Source of the DNA: Bradyrhizobium sp. AUGA SZCCT0283
GTDB lineage: Bacteria; Pseudomonadota; Alphaproteobacteria; Rhizobiales; Xanthobacteraceae
DNA: 64,000 nt
Direction of reading: 5' to 3'
Assembly (NCBI RefSeq): GCF_018130385.1
Contig: NZ_JAFCLU010000005.1
Coordinates: 186,001-250,000, forward strand
This document shows positions 25,478 through 35,018 of the stretch, piece by piece (the first letter of the stretch is position 1; each line of letters starts with the position of its first letter). The translations under genes were made by a program, and so were the position numbers. The notes beneath the pieces are model-generated. The model saw only the letters and a list, made by a program, of their open reading frames with translations. It was not told the origin of the DNA and did not search any database.

Positions 25478-26173
25478 TTATCGCTTCGGTCTCCTTTGGT
25501 AGACCCCTGAAAACGACACGTTGGCGCCGCCGCAATGGAGATTGTCGCCGACAACCAGTGACTTGCCGACGAGCTGCATAGTGACCTGGCAGTCGAGTTC
25601 GTCCGTCCCGTCGCCGAACTTCATTTTACCGGCAGAAGGTTTTGCGTCGTAATCGAGTTCGCCGGTATGGGTGCGGCTGCCCGAACCCCATGTGGCCTCG
25701 CCCTTGACGGCGAGCGTACCGGCCTCTTTCGATTTCGAGATGCTGATAACATTGTCGTAGGCGCGCCATTCGCCGAGCCAATCCCGCATCGCCGGTGGTC
25801 GGACGTCCTCCTGCCACGCAAGCCGGTCGGTCGCGATCCAGCCGACCGTTTCGGTGCCCTTGCGAGGTTGAAACCAGCTGCACGCGAACTTGCCGAACGT
25901 CCTGGAAATAATGACTTCATCGTTGGGAACGACATAGGTTTTCAGACGACAGGCCTGGTCGTCGGGGCAACGCTCGTTGTCATCGCCATGGAAGTAGATC
26001 CTGTCGCCTGCCGCGCCCTTGATCTTCGCCAGCCTGTAGTTCGTGCTCTCGCGTGGAAAATATCCGTTCCGACAAACGTTGTCGGCGTTGCCCTTGAGCT
26101 GGGCGGATGCGGGCGAGGCCTGGAGAAGGCTCCATGCGAGGAGTCCGAGCGAAGCCTGGACAAGGCGGTTCAT
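25478..26173 (-). CDS. Secreted hypothetical protein, 231 residues
   Basis: Signal peptide MNRLVQASLGLLAWSLLQASPASA (cut near 24-25) and a mature part with five or more cysteines (VCRNGYF, ERCPDDQACRLK, FACSWF, LDCQV, LHCGG) that probably form disulfides in the periplasm. The first half resembles an SH3-like region (YVVPNDEVIISRTFGKFACSWF...GWIATDRL), the second a beta-rich domain (EWRAYDNVISISKSK...). No enzyme motif. Alone between a repeat and the helicase gene. Function unknown. Confidence 0.72.
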   Translation of the reverse strand: MNRLVQASLGLLAWSLLQASPASAQLKGNADNVCRNGYFPRESTNYRLAKIKGAAGDRIYFHGDDNERCPDDQACRLKTYVVPNDEVIISRTFGKFACSWFQPRKGTETVGWIATDRLAWQEDVRPPAMRDWLGEWRAYDNVISISKSKEAGTLAVKGEATWGSGSRTHTGELDYDAKPSAGKMKFGDGTDELDCQVTMQLVGKSLVVGDNLHCGGANVSFSGVYQRRPKR

Positions 26174-26342
26174 TTGGTTTTCACTTTCGGTTCATTCTCC
26201 GCGTGAAGTATAGCCGCGTGGTTGCACGGTGATTCCATTCTAATTTGGCCCGCCAGAGCGTCGCAGATCAATCGCGGAGAGGCATGATCAACAAGGCGTT
26301 GCCCGACAGGATTGAGCGAGTAGCGGCAGGATCGCAGGCCGA

Positions 26343-28412
26343 CTAACGCCACATGCCGCGCATGCGCTCACGAATATCCATCTGCACGGCTTGATTTGGC
26401 GTCGCGCGGGCCGCCGGGGCCGCCGCCGGCCATACCTGCCGATCGAACAGCTTCACCAGATGGTCCGGTATGAACCGCGTCCGCGACGCATAGACATGGC
26501 GGTCGCCGCGGGCCTGCTGACCATGCACGAAGAAGCGCTGCGGCACGATCAGGTGCAGATCGTCCTTGGCGCGCGTCATCGCAACGTAGAGCAGGCGCCG
26601 CTCTTCTTCGAGTTCAGCCGTCGTGCCGGCGCCGAGATCGGACGGCATGCAGCCGTCGACGACGTTGAGGGCGTATACCGATTTCCATTCCTGCCCCTTT
26701 GCAGAATGGATGGTGGACAGGATCAGATAGTCTTCGTCGCGCAGCGGCGGCCCCGAGCGATCGCTGGTCGCATCAGGCGGATCGAGCGTGAGTTCGGTGA
26801 GGAAGCGCTCGCGGGAGGGATAACCCGAGGCGATCTGCTCGAGCTGTAGCAGATCGGCGAGCCGCACCTCGGCATCCTCGTGGATGCGCTCCAGATGCGG
26901 GGTGTACCAGAGCCTGATGCGTTCGATGTCGACAGGCCATTCCGAATAGCTGACATTGCGCAGCGTTTCGACAAAGGCGGTCCAGTCCTGGCCGGCGCGG
27001 GGCGGGGTGGGCAGCGCCGCGAGGGCAGAGATCGGATCGGCCATGACAGTGGTTTGATCGAGAATGCGCTGCGCCGACGCCGGCCCGATGCCGGGCAGCA
27101 GGTGCAGCACGCGGAATCCGGCGACGCGGTCACGCGGGTTCTCGATGAACTTTAGTAGCGCCAGAACGTCCTTGACATGGGCGGCGTCCAGAAACTTCAA
27201 GCCGCCGAACTTGACGAAGGGAATATTGCGCCGTGTCAGCTCGACCTCCAGCGGGCCGCTGTGCGACGACGTCCGGAACAGGACAGCCTGCTCCTTGAGC
27301 CGCGTTCCTTCCTCGCGATTCGCCAGCACCTGCTCGACGATGTAGCGCGCCTGGTCGGCCTCATCGCGCACCGTAACCAGGCGCGGCAGCCGGGCCGAAT
27401 GGCGCTCGGTCCAGAGGTTCTTGGTGAAGCGTTCCCGGGCAAGCCCAATCACGCCATTGGCCGCCGCCAGAATCGGCTGGGTCGAGCGATAGTTGCGGTC
27501 GAGCGTGACGATCTCCGCCCGCGGGCTGAAATGGTCAGGAAAATCCAGAATGTTCCTGATGGTGGCGGCGCGAAACGAATAGATCGATTGGGCGTCGTCT
27601 CCCACCACGGTGAGGCCACGCCCATCAGGCTTGAGCGCCAGCAGGATCGCCGCCTGCAGCTTGTTGGTGTCCTGATACTCGTCGACCATGACATGATCGA
27701 ACCGGCCGCCGATCTCCTGTGCGATTGTAGGCTCCGATACCATCTGCGACCACCACAGCAGCAGGTCATCATAGTCGAGCACATTCTGCTTCTGCTTGGC
27801 CTCGACGTAAGCCGCGAACAGTTGCTTGAGCTCATCCACCCATCCCGAACACCATGGATAGTGCTGTCCGAGTACCGTCTCGATCGGCATCTGCGCGTTC
27901 ACGCAACGGGAATAGATCGCAAGGCAGGTGCCCTTGGTCGGAAACCGAGACTCGGTCTTTGAAAATCCGAGTTCGTGGCGCACCAGGTTGAGCAGGTCGG
28001 CCGAATCCTCGCGGTCGTGGATCGTGAAGGCCGGATCGAAGCCGATGCTCTCGGCGTATTCACGCAGCAGCCGCGCCCCGATGCCGTGAAAGGTTCCGGC
28101 CCAGGTCAGCGCCTCCGTCATGATGCCGGCCTTGTCGCCGAGCACGCGGCGCGCGATGCGTTCGACACGCTGGGTCATCTCGGCGGCGGCACGGCGCGAG
28201 AACGTCATCAGCAGCATGCGGCGCGGGTCGGCGCCGCTGATGATGAGGTGGGCCACACGATGCGCGAGCGTGTTGGTCTTTCCGGATCCAGCACCGGCAA
28301 TGACCAGAAGCGGCGAGCCGATGGTTCCATCGGCGCCGATGCCGTGCTCGACGGCCCGGCGCTGTTCCGGATTGAGGCTTTCCAGATATTTATCGGTCGT
28401 TTCAGGCAGCAC
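26343..28412 (-). CDS. UvrD/PcrA-type DNA helicase (superfamily 1)
   Basis: A 689-residue ATP-dependent 3'-5' DNA helicase. Motifs appear in order: Walker A GAGSGKTNTLAHR (about 41-53), Ia MLLMTFSRRAAAEM, II VDEYQDTNKLQ, III VVGDDAQSIYSFRAA, IV LDRNYRSTQ, V TIHSAKGQEWKSVY, VI LLYVAMTRAKDDLHL. It is shorter than full UvrD (about 720-850) and lacks the RNA-polymerase/Tudor-like C-tail. The start is GTG 28412, with ATGGGGTGATTC upstream. Probable role in DNA repair or recombination; exact subgroup not determined. A repeat element lies 80 bp upstream. Confidence 0.9.
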   Translation of the reverse strand: MLPETTDKYLESLNPEQRRAVEHGIGADGTIGSPLLVIAGAGSGKTNTLAHRVAHLIISGADPRRMLLMTFSRRAAAEMTQRVERIARRVLGDKAGIMTEALTWAGTFHGIGARLLREYAESIGFDPAFTIHDREDSADLLNLVRHELGFSKTESRFPTKGTCLAIYSRCVNAQMPIETVLGQHYPWCSGWVDELKQLFAAYVEAKQKQNVLDYDDLLLWWSQMVSEPTIAQEIGGRFDHVMVDEYQDTNKLQAAILLALKPDGRGLTVVGDDAQSIYSFRAATIRNILDFPDHFSPRAEIVTLDRNYRSTQPILAAANGVIGLARERFTKNLWTERHSARLPRLVTVRDEADQARYIVEQVLANREEGTRLKEQAVLFRTSSHSGPLEVELTRRNIPFVKFGGLKFLDAAHVKDVLALLKFIENPRDRVAGFRVLHLLPGIGPASAQRILDQTTVMADPISALAALPTPPRAGQDWTAFVETLRNVSYSEWPVDIERIRLWYTPHLERIHEDAEVRLADLLQLEQIASGYPSRERFLTELTLDPPDATSDRSGPPLRDEDYLILSTIHSAKGQEWKSVYALNVVDGCMPSDLGAGTTAELEEERRLLYVAMTRAKDDLHLIVPQRFFVHGQQARGDRHVYASRTRFIPDHLVKLFDRQVWPAAAPAARATPNQAVQMDIRERMRGMWR

Positions 28413-28491
28413 GAATCACCCCATGTCATCGGAGACTCGGCCGATTCGCAGGGGCTCGCAACGACGAATGTCCGCTCTTTCCCGTTATCCG

Positions 28492-28529
28492 GCAAACGCG
28501 TTGTTAAGGATTGGCCCGCGCTGATTTGC
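28492..28529. repeat. 38-bp direct repeat, copy 2
   Basis: GCAAACGCGTTGTTAAGGAT then TGGCCCGCGCTGATTTGC, three mismatches from 24325..24362 and in the same orientation. It separates the helicase gene from the low-GC gene block. Confidence 0.7.
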
Positions 28530-28552
28530 GCTTACCCTACGCTTGCTACAGG

Positions 28553-28966
28553 CTACTCACCGTAAATCATGACTCGTTCAAAAACTGCTTTGCAATGCGG
28601 GCAAACGTCTTTGCCCATTAGGCGGGTCAAGTGATAGAACTGTCCATGCTTCTGCTCGCACACCGGACAAAATGCTGCGCCCTTTGGTTTGCCGTCCTCA
28701 CCCTTCTTGTATTTGAATCCCTTTACTTCGATCGTCTGAGCTGAACGCTGAAATTGCTTCTTGAGAGCTGCAATCTCAGCGTCCTTGCCTGTTAGTTCCT
28801 CCTTCGCTTCCGCGAGAGCCAGCTTTATCTCGGAAAGCGCCACGGTCAGATCGGCGATCTTCAGCTTGAACTCGGCCGCGTTGATCGCTTTGTCGATGCC
28901 ACGCAGCTCTTGCGCTAGTTTAATAGCTTGGCCAGCGGTCGCGAGCGCTGTCATTATGTCGACCAT
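28553..28966 (-). CDS. Coiled-coil protein with C-terminal zinc ribbon
   Basis: A 137-residue protein. Residues 1-80 are helical with heptads (VALSEIKLALAEAKEELTGKDAEIAALKKQF), followed by a domain with CPVC (about 103-106) and CPHC (about 125-128) that likely binds one zinc. The ATG at 28966 begins MVDIMTALATAG; the open frame extends 10 codons further without better support. Base composition is visibly lower in G+C than the flanking genes. First of five minus-strand genes in a block ending at a tRNA fragment. Likely mobile-element cargo; function unknown. Confidence 0.7.
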   Translation of the reverse strand: MVDIMTALATAGQAIKLAQELRGIDKAINAAEFKLKIADLTVALSEIKLALAEAKEELTGKDAEIAALKKQFQRSAQTIEVKGFKYKKGEDGKPKGAAFCPVCEQKHGQFYHLTRLMGKDVCPHCKAVFERVMIYGE

Positions 28967-29017
28967 GCTTAATCCTTCAAAACAAAGTAAGGCCAATTGT
29001 GATTGCGCGTGCAGCGA

Positions 29018-29097
29018 GTAGGGCGGGTTAGCGGAGCGTACCCCGCCGACTTGGTCACTTGGAAAGGCGGATTAGGCTTCGGCTAATCCGTCCTACG
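29018..29097. repeat. Palindromic repeat (TAGGGCGGATTAGCG family)
   Basis: GTAGGGCGGGTTAGCGGAGCGTACCCCGCC...GGCGGATTAGGCTTCGGCTAATCCGTCCTACG, a degenerate member inside the otherwise foreign-looking gene block. Confidence 0.8.
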
Positions 29098-29134
29098 CTT
29101 GCTCCCAACTTCCACGCCATCGCTAATCCTCCCT

Positions 29135-29617
29135 CTAGTATGCAGACCAATTCTTCCCGTCCCATACAAATCCTGTCGAAGCGAAAGATCCGGCTATCGA
29201 CCATTCCGGTAACCCGTCAATCGTGCCGCCCTCGGCCCGGACTTTGATTTCGCGCAGATGCGATGTTCCACTCTTGTCTTTGATTGAAACTGTCTTGCCC
29301 TTCAGAAAACCTGAAGGCAGCAGGATCACTGGAGATACGTCATTGGTTGCTAGATTGACTTGAACAAGATCGTCGGTTGGTTGAACCCGATAGGGGTTTT
29401 CATTCGTCACTTCCGCAATTCGAATGTGATAAGGCGACTTAGTCTCTTGGGCTAGTTTTAGGCGCTCTTCGAGAGTTGCAATCTTCCCAGATGACTGGAA
29501 GTAGGCTGCGCTATATCCAGTGCTTGCGGCAACGATGGCGACAAAGATTGTCCACTTTATCGCAGCGCGCTTGGTCGGAAACCCGTCAACAATGCGGTCA
29601 AGCTGGTCGGTGCCCAT
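29135..29617 (-). CDS. Membrane-anchored hypothetical protein, 160 residues
   Basis: Short cytosolic N-terminus, one transmembrane helix (AIKWTIFVAIVAASTGYSAAYF, about residues 17-39), a short coiled coil (IATLEERLKLAQET) and a beta-rich outer domain with no cysteines. ATG 29617 was chosen over a GTG 15 bp upstream, since a GTGGGGT stretch serves as ribosome site for the ATG. Low G+C compared with core genes. No domain recognised; part of the 28.5-30.8 kb block. It starts 15 bp after the stop of the zinc-ribbon gene at 29633, so they are probably one operon. Confidence 0.65.
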   Translation of the reverse strand: MGTDQLDRIVDGFPTKRAAIKWTIFVAIVAASTGYSAAYFQSSGKIATLEERLKLAQETKSPYHIRIAEVTNENPYRVQPTDDLVQVNLATNDVSPVILLPSGFLKGKTVSIKDKSGTSHLREIKVRAEGGTIDGLPEWSIAGSFASTGFVWDGKNWSAY

Positions 29618-29632
29618 TGGAACGCACCCCAC

Positions 29633-29923
29633 TCAAATAGCCGAGCGCGGCCTAAAAAATCTATTTTCGGATCTATTACAGATTTCACATGTCCAATCTT
29701 CGCGAACGTTGCCTTTGGCGTCGGTTGACGGGTACGAGTGATATAGTCGCATTCCGCGCTCTCCACAGAACTTGCAAACGTCGGCGGGCCATTTGCCATT
29801 CAACTTGTCTTCTAATGCGGATAGTCTTTCTTCCAGGGACTTTGTTCGGTCTGGAATGGTGCCCAACTCTTTCCAAAGCGGAACGTCGTTGAGCCATTTG
29901 CGTACATCATCAAGAACGCCCAT
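29633..29923 (-). CDS. Small protein with coiled coil and zinc ribbon
   Basis: A 96-residue protein starting MGVLDDVRKWLNDVPLWKEL. A heptad segment (SLEERLSALEDKLNG, about 29-43) precedes a zinc-ribbon-like domain with CKFCGE (about 50-53) and CEICNR (about 80-83). The arrangement, coiled coil then two CxxC knuckles, resembles the protein at 28553..28966, though sequence identity is low. A ribosome site is weak (GGGTGAGAACACAAAA). The two zinc proteins may belong to one mobile module. Function unknown. Confidence 0.68.
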   Translation of the reverse strand: MGVLDDVRKWLNDVPLWKELGTIPDRTKSLEERLSALEDKLNGKWPADVCKFCGERGMRLYHSYPSTDAKGNVREDWTCEICNRSENRFFRPRSAI

Positions 29924-30050
29924 TTTTGTGTTCTCACCCCGTGGTTGAAACCTCCCGCAACCGGAGAACGCGCGCAAGCTCAATTTTCCCCCTGATGGAG
30001 TTGCTTCACGAGGGCCGGCATTGTTCTCATGGATCAACTTACGCCCCTTG

Positions 30051-30293
30051 CTAGCGCGTCGTGGCTGTGGAGGGTTCGATTACCGATCCACGATCCGGCG
30101 ACTCCTGATTATTGCCTGATCCGGCTCGGAATTGTTCGAGTTCGTCGATCGCTTGCTCTACTAGCTGCGCCATCTTTTCCAGGGACTCGATGATTTCGCG
30201 GCCTTCCAAAGGTCCGCTGCCGAATAGCAAAACCGCCATGGCGTTACCGTGATTCGTTATTTTTATGGGTCCGGGTACCTCAGCATAATTCAA
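30051..30293 (-). CDS. Small protein, possible Phd/YefM-like antitoxin relative
   Basis: An 80-residue protein if translation begins at TTG 30293, which overlaps the TGA of the upstream gene as TTGA (a coupled start). The segment GPIKITNHGNAMAVLLFGSG resembles the strand-helix core of Phd/YefM antitoxins (P-I-x-I-T-x-x-G-x-x-x-A-V-L), and a helical acidic part (REIIESLEKMAQLVEQAIDELEQ) follows. The usual N-terminal helix of that family is missing or very short, so the match is weak. No toxin of a known family lies next to it unless the 183-residue gene serves as one. Confidence 0.5.
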   Translation of the reverse strand: MNYAEVPGPIKITNHGNAMAVLLFGSGPLEGREIIESLEKMAQLVEQAIDELEQFRAGSGNNQESPDRGSVIEPSTATTR

Positions 30294-30841
30294 CCGTCCA
30301 CCGCTGCGCCGCAACGTGTGTAAGTCGCCCCACTTACTTCGTTGATAAAGTCGAAATTTTCAATCGCTTGCACTGAAACAAAGGGAATGAGCAAGTTGTG
30401 CTTGGCGGTATTGTCTAGCTGACTGATTGCCCAGATGCATACGTCGCCAGTGTCGTGGATGACGATCTTGTCCACGAGAAGCGTTGCCAAGTCCGGAAAT
30501 CGTTTCTTGATAAGCTGAAAGGTGGAATGCGCGCCCGGATTGCTTTTATCCTTAGCAACCGGGAAAGCGTGCTTGGCTCCCTCTGCACCAAGAATGTCCA
30601 CAACTGCATGATCAAGGGCGGCTCTAAGATTATGTACCGCGTCTCCGATCGAAAGAGCAATTTCGGCTGGGGGCTCAGCGGTAGACACGACAGAAATAGC
30701 CGCTTGGCCGGTACTGGCGTCGGTCTCGACGTGAAGCTTGCAAAACTCTTTTGTAAGAAAATCTTCGATGGCTCGCTTGGTCTCATCGATAAAGTTGCGG
30801 GCTCGTTTGATCTTTAGCCGCGAGCTCTGAAATTGCTGCAT
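30290..30841 (-). CDS. Hypothetical protein with GDAVHNLRAALDHA motif
   Basis: A 183-residue soluble protein. The segment ALSIGDAVHNLRAALDHAVVDIL (about residues 63-85) is a recurring motif in an uncharacterised bacterial family often found in accessory regions; a helical character is predicted. The rest alternates helix and strand with two cysteines in the N- and C-terminal parts. Starts ATG 30841 next to the tRNA fragment. Overlaps the downstream small gene by 4 bp, which implies co-translation. Lower G+C than core genes. Function unknown; a toxin role for the pair is only a guess. Confidence 0.65.
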   Translation of the reverse strand: MQQFQSSRLKIKRARNFIDETKRAIEDFLTKEFCKLHVETDASTGQAAISVVSTAEPPAEIALSIGDAVHNLRAALDHAVVDILGAEGAKHAFPVAKDKSNPGAHSTFQLIKKRFPDLATLLVDKIVIHDTGDVCIWAISQLDNTAKHNLLIPFVSVQAIENFDFINEVSGATYTRCGAAVDG

Positions 30842-30991
30842 AACGCCGTCCCTCGTTCAGCGCACTCTGACGCGAACTCAACCTCAACGCGCAGGCAAAG
30901 GCAATTCCCCTAAAGGGGTGCCGAGGGGCTCGTTCGAACAATCCAGAGGGTAATGAAGGAACCGCTATGGCAATGCGCGAATTGATTTCAT

Positions 30992-31041
30992 TGGTGAACG
31001 CGGAGGGAATCGAACCCTCGACCCCATGATTAAAAGTCACA
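30992..31041 (-). pseudogene. 3' fragment of tRNA-Lys(UUU), att-like
   Basis: The minus strand holds anticodon stem-loop TGTGA-CTTTTAA-TCATG (anticodon TTT), five variable-loop bases, a perfect T-stem GAGGG/CCCTC around TTCGATT, then CGCGTTCA-CCA. The D-arm and 5' acceptor strand are missing: the upstream sequence does not pair with the 3' acceptor strand. This is what site-specific integration into a tRNA gene leaves at the far end of an island. Confidence 0.65.
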
Positions 31042-31075
31042 GGGGCGAGGGTCACCTTCAAATAACAGCCAGCTC

Positions 31076-34000
31076 TCAACTACACCCCGTCGTGGACCCA
31101 CACGTATCGCACTTCATGCAGGTGCCGTTCCGCACCAGCGTGAAGTTGCCGCACTCCGAGCACATCTCGCCTTCGTAGCCTTTGGCTTTCGCTTCCGCCC
31201 GGCGTTCGGCCTTGCTTGGTGCGATGGCCTGGGCGGCGCTGCCGGCCTTGCTCCACTGCATCGCTTCCAGCTTTTCCGTTGGCGACAAATCGTGCTGGGA
31301 TTCCTGCTTAAGCGCCACCGCGCCTTCGATGGTGTCGGCGAGGCGGGCGCTGGGGCCGTGTCCGCCGATCGCGGTGACGTTGCCGGAACCGCGGGCGTCG
31401 ACGTCGACGCCGCGCATGACCACCAGTCTATCCGAGCGCGAGCGGGTCAGGCCCTTGGACAGATATTTGTTGGCCTGGTGGCTGCCGTCGGACGGCTCCT
31501 TGCCTTCCTCGACGCCTTTGCCCATCGCGTCGAAGTTGGACTCAGAAGGATCGACGTGGGCGAGATCGAAGCGCGACATGTAGCTGACCGCGAGTTCGCG
31601 GAACACATAGTCGAGGATCGAGGTCGCGTACTTGATGGAGTCGTTGCCCTGCACGGGGCCCGCCGGCTCGAAGCGGGTGAAGGTGAAGGCGTCGACATAT
31701 TCTTCGAGCGGCACGCCGTATTGCAGGCCGAGCGAGACCGCGATGGCAAAATTGTTGATGAAGGAGCGGAGGGCCGCGCCTTCCTTGTGCATGTCGATGA
31801 AGATCTCGCCGAGACGGCCGTCGTCATACTCGCCGGTGCGCAAGTACACCTTGTGCCCGCCGACCACCGCCTTCTGGGTGTAACCCTTGCGGCGATCCGG
31901 CATCTTCTCGCGCTCGCGCATCACCACGATGCGCTCGACCAGCTTCTCGACGATCTTTTCCGACACCTGGGCAGCACGTGCGGCCATCGGCTTGTCGTAA
32001 TACGCTTCCGTCGCATCATCCTCGTCGTCATCATCGCTGATGAGCTGCGAGTTCAAGGGTTGCGAAAGCTTCGAGCCGTCGCGGTAGAGCGCGTTGGCCT
32101 TCAGCGCGAGCTTCCAGGACAAGAGATACGCCGACTTGCAATCCTCGACGGTGGCGTCGTTCGGCATGTTGATGGTTTTTGAGATCGCGCCCGAGATGAA
32201 TGGCTGCGACGCCGCCATCATGCGGATGTGGCTCTCGACCGACAGATAGCGCTTGCCGATCTTGCCGCAGGGGTTGGCGCAGTCGAACACCGCGTAATGT
32301 TCTGCCTTGAGGTGGGGAGCTCCCTCGACCGTCATCGCGCCGCAGATGTGCACGTTGGCGGCCTCGATTTCGCGTTTTGTAAACCCGAGCGCGGCGAGCA
32401 GGTCGAAGCCGGGGGCCGCGATGACTTCGGGCGCGATGTTCAGCGTCTCGCGCAAAAAGTCTTCGCCGAAGGTCCACTTGTTGAAGGCGAACTTGATGTC
32501 GAACGCGGTCGGCAGCGCCTTCTCCACCTTGGCCAGCGCTTCGTCGGTGAAGCCCTTGGCCTTCAGGGTCGAGACGTTGATGCCGGGCGCATTGGAGAGC
32601 GAGCCGTGGCCGACGGCATAGGCCTCGATCTCCGCGATGTCGGCCTCGCTATAGCCGAGCGTCCGCAGCGCCACCGGGACGGCCTGGTTGATGATCTTCC
32701 AGTAGCCGCCGCCGGCGAGCTTCTTGAACTTGACCAGCGCGAAATCAGGCTCGATGCCGGTGGTGTCGCAATCCATCACCAGGCCGATGGTGCCGGTCGG
32801 CGCCACCACCGTGGTCTGCGCGTTGCGGTAGCCATTGAGCTCGCCGAGCTCGAGCGCCTTGTCCCAGGCGGCCTTGGCGTGGGTGATCACATCTGCCTGC
32901 GGGCAGGAGGCGTGATCGAGCGGCACGGGGCTGACCGCCAGCGCCTCATAACCACGGGATTCGCCATGCGCCGCGCGGCGATGGTTGCGGATCACGCGCA
33001 GCATGTGCTGGGCGTTCTTCTTGTAGCCGGGGAAGGGGCCAAGCTCCTTCGCCATCTCGGCCGAGGTGGCATAGGCCACGCCGGTCATGATGGCGGTCAG
33101 CGCGCCGCACAGCGAGCGGCCTTCCTTGGAGTCGTAGGGCAGGCCCATGGTCATCAGCAGGCCGCCGATGTTGGCAAAGCCGAGGCCCAGCGTGCGGAAC
33201 TCGTAGGAGAGTTCGGCAATCGCTTTTGAGGGGAACTGCGCCATCATGACGGAGATTTCCAGCACGATGGTCCAGAGCCGGCAGAGATGCTCGTAGGACT
33301 CGACGTCGAACCGTTTTGTGGTGGTCGAATAGAAGGTGATCAAATTGGCGGAGGCGAGGTTACACGCCGTGTCGTCCAGGAACATGTATTCCGAGCACGG
33401 ATTCGACGCGCGGATCTCGCCGGACGCCTTGCAGGTGTGCCAGTCGTTCATGGTGGTGTTGAAGTGCAGGCCGGGATCGGCCGAGGCCCAGGCGGCGTGG
33501 CCGATCTTCTCCCAGAGCTCGCGCGCCTTGAGAGTCTTCGTGATCTTCTTGTTGGTGCGGCCGATCAGGTTCCAGTCGCCGTCGGTTTCCACGGCGCGGA
33601 GGAAATCGTCCTTCAGCGAGACCGAGTTGTTGGAGTTCTGGCCGGATACCGTGAGGTAGGCTTCCGAATCCCAGTCGGTGTCGTAGGTCGGGAAGTCGAT
33701 CTCCTTGTAGCCCTGCTTAGCGAACTGGATCACGCGCTTGATGACGTTGTCGGACACCAGCGCACGGCGCGCCAGCTTGATTTCGCGACGGAGCGCAGGG
33801 TTTTTCTCGGGGTCGAAGCAGTCGTCGCCGGAGCCTTCGCAATTGACGCAGGCCTTCAGCACGGCTTTCAGGTGCTTCTGGTTGATCTTGGAGCCGGTGA
33901 CGAGAGCGGCAACCTTCTGCTCCTCCTTCACCTTCCAGTCGATATAGGTCTCGATGTCGGGATGGTCGGCGTCGACCACGACCATCTTGGCCGCGCGGCG

Positions 34001-34822
34001 CGTGGTGCCGCCGCTCTTGATGGCGCCCGCGGCCCGGTCGCCGATTTTGAGGAAACTCATCAGGCCGCTTGAGCGGCCGCCGCCGGAAAGCTTTTCGCCT
34101 TCGCCGCGCAGGCGGGAGAAGTTGGAGCCGGTGCCGGAGCCGTATTTGAACAGCCGCGCTTCACGCACCCAGAGGTCCATGATGCCGCCCTCGTTGACGA
34201 GGTCGTCACCCACGCCCTGGATGAAGCAGGCGTGCGGCTGCGGATGCTCGTAGGCCGACTTCGACTTGGTCAGCTTCCCCGTGAACGGATCGACATAATA
34301 GTGGCCCTGGCCGGGGCCATCGACGCCGTAGGCCCAGTGCAGCCCGGTGTTGAACCACTGCGGCGAGTTCGGCGCGACCATCTGTTTGGCGAGCATGTAG
34401 CGCAACTCGTCGAAGAAGGCCTGCGCGTCCTCTTCTGTGGAGAAATAGTTGCCCTTCCAGCCCCAATAGGTCCAGCAGCCGGCCAGCCGGTCGAACACCT
34501 GCTTTGCCGAGAGTTCACTGACGAATCGTTCAGATTCGGGGAGGAGGGCCAGCGCCTCGGTGTCGGGCACCGAGCGCCACAGCCAGGACGGCACGGTCTC
34601 TTCCTCGACCTTCTTCAGCCGCGCGGCGACGCCCGCTTTGCGAAAGTACTTCTGGGCCAGCACGTCGGAGGCGACCTGCGACCAGAACTGGGGCACTTCG
34701 ACATTTTCGAGCCGGAACACGATCGAACCGTCGGGGTTGCGGATCTCGGATGTCGTCAGCCTGAAATCAATCCCTGCATAGGGTGACTGGCCGGAAGTGG
34801 TGTTGCGCCGTTCGATTCGCAT
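31076..34822 (-). CDS. nrdJ: Adenosylcobalamin-dependent (class II) ribonucleotide reductase
   Basis: A 1248-residue enzyme that reduces ribonucleotides to deoxyribonucleotides using adenosylcobalamin, without oxygen requirement. Landmarks: [15 protein letters not shown] near residue 150, [14 protein letters not shown] near 220, [11 protein letters not shown] (active-site Cys), [21 protein letters not shown], and a C-terminal cysteine-rich tail CSECGNFTL...[14 protein letters not shown] that could relay electrons or bind zinc. The ATG at 34822 starts [11 protein letters not shown]; the open frame runs 145 codons further into a leader without family similarity. The 3' end borders the tRNA fragment. 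Confidence 0.95.
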   Translation of the reverse strand: MRIERRNTTSGQSPYAGIDFRLTTSEIRNPDGSIVFRLENVEVPQFWSQVASDVLAQKYFRKAGVAARLKKVEEETVPSWLWRSVPDTEALALLPESERFVSELSAKQVFDRLAGCWTYWGWKGNYFSTEEDAQAFFDELRYMLAKQMVAPNSPQWFNTGLHWAYGVDGPGQGHYYVDPFTGKLTKSKSAYEHPQPHACFIQGVGDDLVNEGGIMDLWVREARLFKYGSGTGSNFSRLRGEGEKLSGGGRSSGLMSFLKIGDRAAGAIKSGGTTRRAAKMVVVDADHPDIETYIDWKVKEEQKVAALVTGSKINQKHLKAVLKACVNCEGSGDDCFDPEKNPALRREIKLARRALVSDNVIKRVIQFAKQGYKEIDFPTYDTDWDSEAYLTVSGQNSNNSVSLKDDFLRAVETDGDWNLIGRTNKKITKTLKARELWEKIGHAAWASADPGLHFNTTMNDWHTCKASGEIRASNPCSEYMFLDDTACNLASANLITFYSTTTKRFDVESYEHLCRLWTIVLEISVMMAQFPSKAIAELSYEFRTLGLGFANIGGLLMTMGLPYDSKEGRSLCGALTAIMTGVAYATSAEMAKELGPFPGYKKNAQHMLRVIRNHRRAAHGESRGYEALAVSPVPLDHASCPQADVITHAKAAWDKALELGELNGYRNAQTTVVAPTGTIGLVMDCDTTGIEPDFALVKFKKLAGGGYWKIINQAVPVALRTLGYSEADIAEIEAYAVGHGSLSNAPGINVSTLKAKGFTDEALAKVEKALPTAFDIKFAFNKWTFGEDFLRETLNIAPEVIAAPGFDLLAALGFTKREIEAANVHICGAMTVEGAPHLKAEHYAVFDCANPCGKIGKRYLSVESHIRMMAASQPFISGAISKTINMPNDATVEDCKSAYLLSWKLALKANALYRDGSKLSQPLNSQLISDDDDEDDATEAYYDKPMAARAAQVSEKIVEKLVERIVVMREREKMPDRRKGYTQKAVVGGHKVYLRTGEYDDGRLGEIFIDMHKEGAALRSFINNFAIAVSLGLQYGVPLEEYVDAFTFTRFEPAGPVQGNDSIKYATSILDYVFRELAVSYMSRFDLAHVDPSESNFDAMGKGVEEGKEPSDGSHQANKYLSKGLTRSRSDRLVVMRGVDVDARGSGNVTAIGGHGPSARLADTIEGAVALKQESQHDLSPTEKLEAMQWSKAGSAAQAIAPSKAERRAEAKAKGYEGEMCSECGNFTLVRNGTCMKCDTCGSTTGCS

Positions 34823-35018
34823 AGGTCGTGCCCCGTCTTCTTGACCGGTCCGCATTTCCCGCGGTTGCCGGATGTTATCAATGAGCGAACTTTCGGCACC
34901 AAGGTTGAAGACAACCTTGGGCCTGAGATCCGCAAGCTCTACCGGTGGACCCGGCCCTGTTCTGTCTTCGCCACCCCAAGGTCCCGCCGATCGACGGGGC
35001 CAATCCCTCTTCAGATTT

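Noticed and set aside
14185-29097. CRISPR array
   Set aside because: The repeats are palindromic, irregularly spaced by whole genes, and lack unique spacers of constant length; no cas genes are present.
30783-31079. 98-codon minus-strand ORF across the tRNA fragment
   Set aside because: It merely translates the tRNA 3' half and reads into the neighbouring gene in another frame.
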